From positions 4,278,001 through 4,342,000 of the forward strand of contig JAWUZG010000016.1 in the NCBI GenBank assembly GCA_036785705.1: a DNA stretch of 64,000 bases, read 5' to 3'. How positions within the stretch are numbered: position 1 is the stretch's first letter; each line of letters begins with the position of its first letter. Source of the stretch: Acanthornis magna (taxonomy: Eukaryota; Chordata; Aves; Passeriformes; Acanthizidae). Shown piece by piece: positions 34,501 through 46,400 of this stretch. The notes beneath the pieces are model-generated. The model saw nothing but the letters and a program-made list of their open reading frames with translations, was not told where the DNA came from and ran no database searches. The position numbers and the translations under genes are program-made.

Positions 34501-37500
34501 TTTGTAAACCTGTGTTCTACCTCCTTATTCAGCTTATCCATCCATCTCAGTGTCCAGTAACACTGGGCAGTCTGGACCAGCACTGGAAGCAAGCCTCTCT
34601 TTAGCAGTCCAACATCAAACTTAATCTCTGTGACTAAAAGTGCGGGTGCTGACCCTGAAGCTTGGCCGCTCTGACTGACAGGACTTCTGGAGCCCTGTCA
34701 GTTTCCTGGCTTTTGACACCTATTAGTTTTTATACCCCATGTGTCTGAAAGACCTATCTGTGACTGGGCCTTTTTACATCTTGATTTTACTACCAAGCTT
34801 CACTCTCCTTTCTTATGCACCCACTGTGGTTGCATGGGTCAAAGAATAACTTCCCTTATCCCAGCTGCAAGCTCTTCAGATCATTTCTGCTTTTGCTTTT
34901 TAATTTCTGCAGAGGCTGGGCAATGAAAGCTTCACCTATTGGCAGGGTCACCCCGAAGCTGCTGTAGAACGATGCTCCAAAACGTGCCTTCCACGTGGCA
35001 CAGCGCTGCCAGACCCGTGTCCCTGACTCACACACACACGGATTGTTTAAGTGCTGGCTCCAGCGTGATTACATCTGCGATGCCCGAGTGAGCAGAGGGC
35101 TGTTTCCACGGGACAAACCTCTGACATGACACACTCTACCTTCACACTTTGTGCAGCGACAGACAAAGCAGATTGCAAGAGCATGAGTAAAAGACGCGGC
35201 AGAGGACGAGCACTAGCGCTGAATGGTGGGATGAGCCAAAGGACAAGCCAAGACAGTTAAGAAGCCGGGCAGTTAGCCAGTACCTAGAAGACACGTGGGA
35301 TTGTGTGGGGCTCTTAGCTTCACAGCTCTTCACCACTGATGGATTTCTACAGCAATGGAATGAAACGAGACATGAGTCGTGCGCGTGCCACAGGGACAGC
35401 GTGACCATCCCGCCTGCTGGCCAGCCGCAGGGACCCCCCATGCAGCTCACCTAGAAAGTAATGTAGATACAGGCTTTTCAACAGAATTGCTCCTTTCCCA
35501 TGGCTTCTTCCCAGAGTCTGAAAAACAAACATGAAAAGTTAGTTTATTATTTTTACTCTAAATATAAAAATATCCTGAAGTTGATTGTCTTATACAGCTG
35601 CTTTCATTCAGTGAGGATGAGTGAGTAGGAAGAACCAGGAAAATGGAATTGCTGAATGAGTGCAGTTGCCTACATTATAGGGAAATCATTGGCAAAAATC
35701 TGCTCAGTGATCCCTTTAATTAGGGACATAGTTAAACAATACTAAAAAGAAATGGAACTGGAACAGTAGGAGGAAAAGCATAAATAATTTCTATTAGGAA
35801 ATACAGGCTAATTGCTGCAAGGCTTACTTTATTCAGTACAATATTTATATTTTAATTTAAGAAGTCTTAGGTTTTTTGTCTGCATAGTTGGCAGAAAATG
35901 TGGGTGTATCTAAAAAAGGGTGGTAAGACCCCACTATGCAAATCTCCACATTTAATATTGTCTACATTTCTAACTCACAGAACACTCCCAGAAACTGTAC
36001 TACATTACCCTTGTTACTGAAAATGCTTACTATCATCCCAGTCTCTTCCTAAAATGAACTGTTGCAGAGACTTGATGACTTCATATACAAGGATTTGCTC
36101 CTCTGTGAGGTCCTAAAAAGTCTTTTAAAAGAATTACCGGCACCCCGGGAAATCTCTAGATCTCATTTACATACACCTTTCTCCTGGCTTCTTCCCCTTC
36201 CCTTGCAAAACACACAAGTCATGGCTTTGCTCCAAAAGGAAGCTGGAATGGTTAAATACTTCTTCCCTTGGGAGAGATTTCTTTCAGCATGTGTGAAAGC
36301 CAAGACTGACGTAGGGATGAATGTGAGTGCTGGCAGCTCATCTACTCAGATACAGTAATTTCAATTAATTGTAGGAAAAACAATTACACCTAGGAACTGT
36401 CAGGATCAGCCTTATTGCAACAAACCATTAGATTAAGGAAGAATAGCAGTTTGAGATCCAAACCCCAACTGTATAGATCAGGACATCTACATTACAAAAA
36501 ATAAAATAATACAGCTTTTTTCCCTTAAAAGATTTAGGTGTGTAATGTTGAAGACACAGCTTCTCAGCTACACGTCTAACTAAATTGGCTGTCTTGCAAT
36601 TTTCTTGACTGTGAAGCATATAAAAGTCATAATTTCTTGCTGAGTACCTTTTTAAAAACAATAGGTATTTGGGAATTTTTCTGTTAGTTACTGCTGCTGC
36701 ACTCAGAAGCAGGACAATGAATCCAGAGTCAGAGGTGGTGGTGAAGACTAGATTAAGAAGACAACTACAATGCCAGTAGTTCAACTTAATTAATACCTGA
36801 TGAATTTTGCTGCTGCTGGGCAGAGCCTCGTGTACTGGTTGAAGGAGAGGTGCTAGCATCATCCTACAAAGAGAAAAACAGGACATTACTGAGTTTGGGA
36901 GACGAAGCACAGGGTCCTCCTCTACTCTGGAGACAGCTGCAGCACATGTGGTACAAAAGCAAGTTTCCTCCCTGTTCAATAGGCACTGCTGCTGAAGTAT
37001 GGGCTAAAGGCCATTTAAACTTGAACTTTTCCCTCCCTTTAGGATGGCAAAATACATCCTTTTTATTTTAGCTAACATGGACACCTTTTCATGATTACAA
37101 TCAATCACTCTTATCACTATATACCAAACCAGGCTGAAACCAGTCTGAAGTGCTGTCTGCTGTTGCCTAAAATACAAATCATCCATTTCCCAAATTTAGA
37201 AACTCTCTGAGAAGTGGAAACTGAGCCATCTAAAGGAACAGTAGCTCAGATCCCAGCCTTTCAGCCCAGGACAGCCACGGGCATCAGTGAGAAGAGTCCA
37301 GCTACTAACTAAATGCAATGTAACTAAATTAATCAGTACTCCTCTTCAGTAGAAGACTAAACACTTCATCAGAGATTGGGACTCTTTTATCTTGGATTTA
37401 TGTGTGACAGATCATAAACCATTCATCCATATATTTGACATGACAATATTATCGAGCAACACTCAAAACATGCTCAGGCAAAGCATCAGCTCTGCACTGT

Positions 37501-40440
37501 AAAATGGAATTGCACCCAGTTTGAAAGAAGACACCCTGAACACAAAATGTGCTCAAGATACAAATTAAACAGATGCTCTCTAAAACACTTTTCTAGACAG
37601 TTTGGTGCTATCGAAAGGGTTGATTTGGGATACAAACCAATATAGATTTTTCAAGGAGAGAAAAGAAGGGACAGAAAGCAGAGGCTGAAAAGTTAGAAGT
37701 TAAAGGGTGCCTTTCATCTCCAAGTGTATGGTTCAAAATCAGCTTCGGGGCAAGATTAAGGGCAATGGTTGCATAGCGGGTTCAACAGGCAAATTCCATG
37801 CTTGAAGCATCCCTCAAGGAACATGCAAAAAATAGCTGCTTTTCTCCTGAAACAGTGAAAAGTGTTTATTCCTGCTCTTGCTACAAACCCTTCTGCCTGG
37901 GGCAAGACCTCCATTTTTTTAATGGATTTCTTACTGAGCACCTTTGTCTTTGGAGAGAACACCTCTACACAGGCAATATGAGGCACAGGATGCTTTATGA
38001 ACTTGAAGAAAGACTTCATGAGGCTACTGGCTAGCAACAGGAATGCTGAATGAACAGCAGCCTGGAAAAGCACCATATGGGAAAGGACACAGTGCATATC
38101 CTGCCCTCTCCTGAAACAGGAAAGTTCTTCCATGCATACCAGTTCAACTGGTAAAAAAGTGTTTTCATCTGCATGTTGAACTCAAAATTGCTGCATCAAG
38201 TCCAGTCTACAGACCGAGTCAAGTAAAACCTCTTGTGCAATTGCTTTTGTGGACGAGATACTGACAGAGTAGTTAAAATACAAAAGAATCAAAGTTCCCT
38301 GAAGTTGACCAAATTCTATCTCAATTTAGTATAGGTATAATGGACACATATTTTGACTTTTGAATGGCCTAACTGTTAATACACCGTTTCCCCTTCTTCC
38401 CCCTCAGACACGTTTTCTGTGCACTCTGGGGTCTGAAGTGAGCTGAGTCTCGCTTTGTGTGGAGGTTGGCAATCCAAAATTCCACTGCAGGGCTGACAGT
38501 CCACTTCAGCTTAGCTGACGCATCAAATATAAAGTAAGAAACATGAACTTTATCTCAAGTTAACATGCCAGAAGGTTCAATGCATCTTCTTACCGGGCAA
38601 GAATCTCCTGTTCCCTACCACACTGGGATCAGACCATGAAATAGTGCCCATTAACCTGGTTTGGACAATACCTCCCCTATGAATAAAGCAGCTGTTCTTG
38701 TTTATAGGGTGCTGTTCCCAGGAAAGGTGGGAGCAGTTATATTCAGCTTTGGATCAAATGTGCACATCTATTCCTGGATCAGCACTGCTCATTATTGCCT
38801 ACCAGACACAGTGAATGAGCACAGGACTTTGGCTTACAAGGAATCTGCAAGAGCACAACAGGAAGGAGTGTTTCACTTACGTTTTGGCTTTCCTCTTCCT
38901 TTTTGTCAGCTGGCTTGTCTGACTGCGACGCTGCTTTCCTCCTTTGCAAAGGAACAGGAGATACGACACCGTCAACCCTCTAGAAACACATCCTCATGGA
39001 AAGACTGATTCGGGCTTTGGGGGGAGTTACTATTTATTTAGCTCATCCCAGGGAACATGACGATGGCTGGATGCATTCGGCTGTGTAGGACTGGGGAGGA
39101 GGTGAAGAATCCAGACCCCAGTGATACAACTCAGGGAAAAGCGCAATATTATGGGGTGGTGTTTAACAGAGGAATGCAGGGTGCAGAGCATAAGGAAATG
39201 TGGTGAAGTGGAGGGAGAAAGCTCAGCTGGGTATGAAACTGGGTAAGAAAGGGATGGCTTCTCTCCAGGGTTCAGGAAGTCCTGGCTCCTGGATACTACA
39301 CAGGAGGAACAACTCACCCCCCTCAGGGGTTTTTGAGGACCAACCATGACCCCAGCAGGTGGCTCAGGTGGGTGCTGCAGTGATGACACTGCTGTCAGCC
39401 AGCTCCAGTCAGTCTGTGACCTGTCCTGTATCCCACATCCCTGATCCCACCCAGAGAAAGGGCTCTGCCACTGCTCCCACATGGTAGGAAAACTGTCAAA
39501 AAAGCCCTTCAAGCCAGGTCTGCCCTCACTGGGAGAGAACAGGCACCATTTCTGCTCAGCCATGACCCCTTCTTCCCTCCAAGGTGGGAAAGCTCTTGCT
39601 GGAGACCAGGAATAACAGCACAAGCCCACCCGCCTGGTTTTCAAGTGCCTTTGGTGAATGACAGGAAATTATTTTTGTCTCAAAATCACTTCAAAGGCAG
39701 CAGAGCTCCTGAGCCCTGTAGTCCCAGGACCAGCAGTGTTGGTGCTGCCTACAGAAGCTGTGTGAGGACCCAAAACGCACACTCATTTCTGCTTCCCAAG
39801 GAGGGGTTAAACCCTCTGAGAAGTAAGTGGCAAAGAGATGCAATCCATCCACTGGGGAAACTGGATATGAGAGTAAACAAAGATGTTGGTTGTTTGTTTT
39901 TGAAAAACGCATGGTAAAATTTCATGGGCATTAGCCAAACTGGATGATGAAAAGAAAACCAAATTCTTGATTTTTAAGCCCTATTTAGGTTCTAAACAGT
40001 ACTCCAGTGGGACAGGTGCGGATGCTTTAGACATCCAATTTCCCATTTTTGACCATTAGGGGAAATGCAGCTCAAGTGGACTTTGGTTGTGCTGAACTTT
40101 ACCCTTACCCATCTGTGAACACTACCCTTAGCAGATGTTTTTTAAAACACCAATATGACAAGTTTTTCATTTAGTCTTGGTTATGAAGTGAACAAAATTC
40201 AACTCAGAAAAAAAAATCTCAACAGGCACTAAGAAAGGCTTCTGAGAAAAGCCTCACTGGATACACCACTAGGAGGATTTGATGAAAATTTGACAAAAAC
40301 CTAAACAAATTGAGCAGTATGTGTCTGTAGGGCACAGTGCTCTGTGGGAATTATTTCCAGATATTCAACTGCATTAATAATTTTGCTAGATCAGTAATAA
40401 CTTTTTGAAGCCTTTCCCTAATATTTACTAGATTTTTCTA

Positions 40441-40485
<45 letters not shown>

Positions 40486-43400
40486 GTAATTATTACAAAT
40501 TTAAGTGAGGGAAATATTTTCCAGGGTGAGAGACCAGTGTTAGATTTATGTCCTGGAACAAACTTTACTGGGCTGGGAATGACAGTGCTTTGTGGGTTCA
40601 TTATTCTGTTTGCACTTTAGTCCTGAGGCAAAGGGCTGCTCTCATGGGGCCCATAAATCTAGAGAGTGGTATTTTATGGCACCTGAACTCTCAGAAATGT
40701 TTTCCTCCATTACTTACTGAGCAATAGACATATTCTCTCTTTCTGAGCATGGGGTTTACTGCTCAGAAAAGGGCCCCTGAGATCCCATGCTCATTACGCT
40801 GTGATTTCTGTATTGAACATGCTCAATTTAAAAAACAAAAAACAAAAATCCAACATCTTTTTTACCTCCTGGTAAGAGTAGATAAGTAAGGCAGGCAAGA
40901 ATAACCTGAAACACAGTGCCAGGTTCTTCCTTTCCCAATGTCATCACATATAAAAAGGAATTCGCAGCCCAAAGAAATCCTCTCAGTGTCAGCTTAACCG
41001 CATGTGCCCAGATTGCACCCTTGAATGGCACTCGTGTATTTCCATGCACTTCCTGGCTTTGTGAAGAAAAATTTAGGGGACAATTCTGATGCTATCAACT
41101 GCCTGGGAAAGGATTTACAGCTCAGTTATTTTCCGAGTAGAGGTAGCACAATGCTCGTGGCAGTGCAAGTGCTTTTGTTAAGATACCAGGGGAATTCGAC
41201 CCTAAACACCTGAAGACACCAGATCCCACTGCCAAAAGCCGTACTGGAGTACACTTTAGACTAGAACCACACAAGTGTGCAGAATTTCTATATCCAAACA
41301 TATGAGATGTCCATTCAGCTTGCTTGCTTGAACAGAGCTAGTCACTCCAGCATCCAATCACCAAACCTTACTTTGCTTGCAGACAATTCCCAGTTAAGGA
41401 AGGTCACTCTTGCTATAGAGCAGGCCAAGAACCAGTAAAAAACTAATAAATGCTGTCAAGCTACTTTAATTCTGAAAAGGAAGAAAATTATCTATTTGCT
41501 ATTTTATACTGCTGGAAACTTTTTTGAATGTTGTGTATTTATTTAATACTTTTCAAAGGATTACATCCACAGAATGGACAGTCCATGTTCAGAATTCCTT
41601 CTAAACTGAATAGGACATGGAGGAAAGTTGGAATGGACCTTTTGAGCTGGGACCTGTCTTTATATTAAGGCAACATTATTTAAAAACTCCATCTCTGTGC
41701 ACCCTACAACTGTACCTACCCTTCATTATTTTATTCCTCCTTTTCTTTCACTATTCATAAGTTTAAAAAAATTAGATCTAAAAATATAGCACCTTACGCT
41801 AGGAACTTGGGAGTCTGAAAGAACATTACTGATGGAATCAGGGGGAAAGATAAAAAAAAATTGGAAAAATCTACTGCCTTTTAACAGCTGGTAGCTTGAT
41901 ACATCACAACTCGCTTTAGTGATGAAACACACTGAGAATCCATAACAGTTTATCTGCCAAGGTGTTGTCCTTTTATTATACCCGTGTTTATGTTTTTGGG
42001 GACAACATTCTGAATGTGCTGCATAAAGAATGATTTGTCTAAATTCCTTTCATCGCTTACTCTTACTGAAAACAATACCTTTGAAAACAGATCTGGTGAA
42101 ATGGCTAAAGCCCAGAGGATGTATTTACCACAACTCTGAAGGTATTAAGCCGCAGGAGCTGCTGCAGCACCTACGCCCTGCCAGGTATCATTGCTGCAAC
42201 ACCTTTCGCACTAAAGGTCAGGCAATACTGGCGACCAACATCTGAGCAGGACCTGGCAAATTGCAAAGAAGCACCTACTGCCAACCACAAAAATGACAGT
42301 GCCTTGTTCCACAATTTGCTGCAGATCTCACGGGGCTTACTTGAGGTGTAAGTACAAACCTTTTTGCCAGTAATTTATTCATTTCTTCCATTAGTCCCCC
42401 TCCGCCTCCTCCGCTACTTGTTCGATTGGCATCGCTCTTAGAGACCCCACTGGGGCTGGACCCTCCTGAACCATCTTCTGGCTTAAGAGAGAAATCAAGA
42501 TTGGAATTAATGAAAGGTTTGCTTTACAACCACGCCCTTAATGATTAGTTTTTCCAAGTGTTAGAACAGCGATCACAATCACAGCCCGAAACCAGAGATA
42601 GGATGTGTTCTGCCTTGGGAAGAAGACCCACATGAATGTTACTAAAACCAAGACAGATCTGGGTGATGCAAATATATGGGCAAATGATGAAAAAACCCAC
42701 AGTGCTGTTTGTTCATAATTATATTTTTGCATGGTTAAGCAACCCTTACCTAAGTGGACATCTACTGACACGAGGCCTCAACAGTCTACAGCGGCTTTTT
42801 TAAGTATAGTGTAGTTTTAACCACTTATAACAAGTGAAAACACACATAGTACAATGCTGACTATGTCGAAGTAATGAAATCCTGGCAATGTGAGAAGTCA
42901 CAGCCATTTGCTAAATAATATGTTCTGAAGAGTGTAAACTCTACCCAACATTTCCTGCTCAGCTTTATTTGCACTGCAAACTCACATTTAAAAGTTCACC
43001 CAATGGTCAGCTGAAGCGTGTTTCCCCATGTTTCACGCTGGGTTTGCAGACCATTACACCAAGCTGTGCCAGGCTTTCCCGCAGCAGAGAAGAGCCCATC
43101 GGGGAGTCCCAGTGCCACCTCCTTACCCGTTGAACTCTCCTTAGTTTGGCACCAGCCAGAGCTACTGCGAGCCCTGACACTGACCCATCTTCAGCGCCAG
43201 CCCCTTGGCCGACTGGCAGTGGGGGCGGCGGGGGGGGCGCGGCTCCCAGGGGTGGTGGAGGGACTGGGGGGGGTGGCGGAGGTGGGGGCCCCCCAGATGA
43301 AGCAGGGATCACAGCAGCACCACTGGGGTGGCCAGGTGGAAGTGCCGGGCCTGAAATGCAGAGAACAGGAATTAGACGTGAAGCACGATCTCCTCCAGCC

Positions 43401-46400
43401 CGCAGACAAGGTCACATTCCCACTCCCAACGCCATGGCCCGACTCCAGGACAAGGAGGCACTGTGCATGTGGAGGAATGGGAAGAGGTGGTTGTACCAAA
43501 GCTACAGTTGTGTCCTCCTGCGAGACCCTGTCACTGACAAGCAGCCTTCCCCCTTCTCTATCCCCGGCTGAGCTAGTATTTCATTCTGTGTCAAAATCGG
43601 AACACAGACAACACTTCTCAATTCCTAAATGACATATTCTTCTGCTTCTCTCACAGCTTTCTATATGGAGATAATTAACTCCATGGACTTTGGTTAACAT
43701 CAGCTTTTCAGGAGAATTATGGGCTACCATGACATGTCCTTCCTTCTGTCATACAGAAGGTGTGTGGCCTCAGCCAGTTTTCGAGAATCACCAGGGGAGA
43801 CGCCCGCTCCAAGCTCCCCGAGGTTCAGCAAAGCTCCTGTTGGAAGGGCTGAAGGTGGTAATTCCGTTGCAGTGTTTTACCTCTTTGTAACAGGTCAGTT
43901 GGACAAATACACCTCCCCAAGGGTATTTCCCCCTGCACACTCTGTCAGAACAGGCTGCTCCTGCTACATATTCACAGGTTCAGTTGTTCAGTGTTACTTT
44001 GAAAGACAGGTGGGTTTTAACTGAGAAACATTTAGAAACCGTATTTAACATTAACAGCCTGTTTTTCTTCTTATCTGGGTTTTCTTTAATACTGCCTTAT
44101 TTCTGTGGTTACTTCTGCCATTATTTCACACTCCCAATTCCATTCTTGAAATGAACCATAGCTGCTATTAGAAATACTTTAAACATTTCAAGCCCTCTTT
44201 AGTTCATGAACATAATAGCTAGTAATTCATTGTGGATACATTTAATTGTAATTGCAAAACTACACCCACCTAATTAGAGGCCAGCCTCAGGCAAAAATTG
44301 AACTGAGTCAAAATAATGGACTGATGTGAGTTTAAAATAACTTTATTGAACTAAAGTAGATTTCAAGGACTTACATCAGCTGAAGAACTGAGCCTCCAGT
44401 GGTTACAGTAATACTTAGAGCAGAAAGTAAAAGGAAATGTCTTACTTTTCTTCCTTTTCTAGGCACACCACTTTAACATTATGTGTGGTTATAAACCTGA
44501 ATAGATCCAAGGCACAAAACATATGCTCTGAATTGCAAATAGGCATTGCTTGCAATTGTTCTCACTCCACAGGCTTTAGATAGGCATGAGAAATCAAGAC
44601 CATATGCAAAGCGGCCAGACCCAAGGTCTTGATCTGCCTTCAATGAAAAAGGTTTGCTGGAATACTTACAGTGACAAGCCCACAACTATAAATGCAGTGA
44701 ATACCAGGAAGAGAGTTTCTTGAATTAAATTAATTGCATAGGCACAGGGGATTCTGGGTATCTTAAACTAAATCCATGTTCTATGTTTCACTGGTAACAG
44801 AAATACCACTTAACAAAAAGAGTAAAAATCGCAACCTCCACCAATATTCCTACACAGACAAGAAACCTAGAGCAGACCTGGCCTCCAGCTTCAGAAGAGC
44901 CTGTCCACTATGTTTGGACCAGCTGAGAACAGGTTCTATATGAAGCTCTTTGAAACAATTTGACTCTACTGAATGACAAAAATCTCTGTCTGGGGTGATA
45001 CAACAGGAATATGCATTGCAACAAGCCAGCTACAGGGTCCTGGTTCTGTAATTCTTACATTTTGGCTGGTCTGTGGACCAGTCCTGACTGATTTTGATAT
45101 TTTTCCACCCCAGTTTCAGAAATCACACACGGGAGGAGCAGCTTTGGGTCTCTCAGCTCTTTTACTATTGGTCAGGGGCAGTGCCAAGCAGGCTTTTCAA
45201 ACAGCTGACAGCTGAGGCTTTACACAGGTCGCAACTCATTCAAAATCAGTACTTACTCAAGTGGGCAATGGCTGGTGATGTCATGTAAGGAGGGTTCCTC
45301 CTGGGCATAGCCACCTCAGACACAGCAGCGTGAGGGGGAGGCAATGGAAGACAGTGTGACATGGGCTGACACCACTGCTGGGCAGGACAAGATGATGGAT
45401 GGGAGGATGGGGAGGGAGCCTGGCCAGAGGAGCTGGGGGGGCTGGCGATGGTGGGCAGCAGGGAGCAGGGTGCAGCTCCTAGGTGTGGAAAGAAGGACCC
45501 ATCCACACTTTTCACCTGGGTTCCAGGGGGGCCTAAAACAATTTGTTCTTCAGGGTGGCCATTCAGGGGTGCATTTGCTGAGGTGTCCCAGCCTGCTTTA
45601 TCTGGGGGTGCCTTGACCCTGTCAGGTGGGATAGGAATCACAGGCAGGATGATGGGACCACGTGGCTGCAGGACATCACCCCTCTGCAGAGATGGTGCAT
45701 TTGTGGCAGAGGGAGCAGAAGACTGAGGAGAGTAGGAAAGAGAAGAACCCCTGGGAGGCTGGTGAGAGGGAAAGGGAAAATGGGAAGGATGGAGAGGCGG
45801 TGGAGACAGCGAGGTTCGCCTGATGCCCGGCATGACAGTCCTGCCGTTTGGGCAGGATGGAGGGGAGGAACCTGGGGCTGTCGGCAGCTCAGAGGCCGAG
45901 TGCCTGTGCAGGAATTGCGGGGGCTCTCTGGCTCTCCGCTGGGACAGGAAAGGGGACTGACTAGCGGGCTCAGGGACAACAGGTGCTGAAGAGACAGTGC
46001 TGGCTTGAGGTAGTGGGGGGAGCACAACACCAGAGGCAGGAGCACCGCAGTTACTGGAGGCAGGAGGAGACTGGGGATGGGAGGGGGGAGAGCCCACACT
46101 TGGTAGAAGGGTGGAAACTAAAAGAACAGAAAAGACAAATGAAAAGAGTAAGGTGGGTACGCAGGAAGGAATGAAACCAAGGCAAAGTGGAACGGAGGAA
46201 AAGGAACCGTGAAGTAAACGCAAACAGAAACTCAAACAAAGCAAAGAGGAGATGGTGCAGGCACCAGCTTGGGGATTTCCAGCCCTCAGCAGAACCAGAG
46301 AGGTGTGTGGAGCAGAACCCTGGCAGCACGGGATGGGCTGCATGCTCTGGTGCCAGCGAGGCTCCTCCAAGCCCCACGTGAATCTGAGTCAGGATCACGA

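Larger units (their letters stand above)
31547..42359 (-). other. EVL: EVL 3' introns
   Basis: The introns between the last exons are 31,547-32,588, 32,647-33,023, 33,091-35,283, 35,347-35,450, 35,518-36,796, 36,864-38,880 and 38,942-42,359. The smallest is 104 bp and flanks the alternative 21-residue exon. The largest carries a 41-nt pure poly(A) tract and an open 204-codon frame at 39,030-39,644 that I do not believe is coding. A short imperfect tandem repeat (GGTAAAAGGATGAGT, twice) lies at 31,636-31,672. No transposon was recognised. Confidence 0.8.

Noticed and set aside
39030..39644. 204-codon open frame on the EVL strand inside an intron
   Set aside because: It has no recognised domain. 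It ends in a stop and lacks a matching acceptor and donor pair in a phase that would fit EVL. Mixed composition makes a chance open frame plausible.
45344..45989. + strand frames opposite the EVL cassette exon
   Set aside because: They are shadows of the long - strand frame, with no supporting start, splice or domain evidence.
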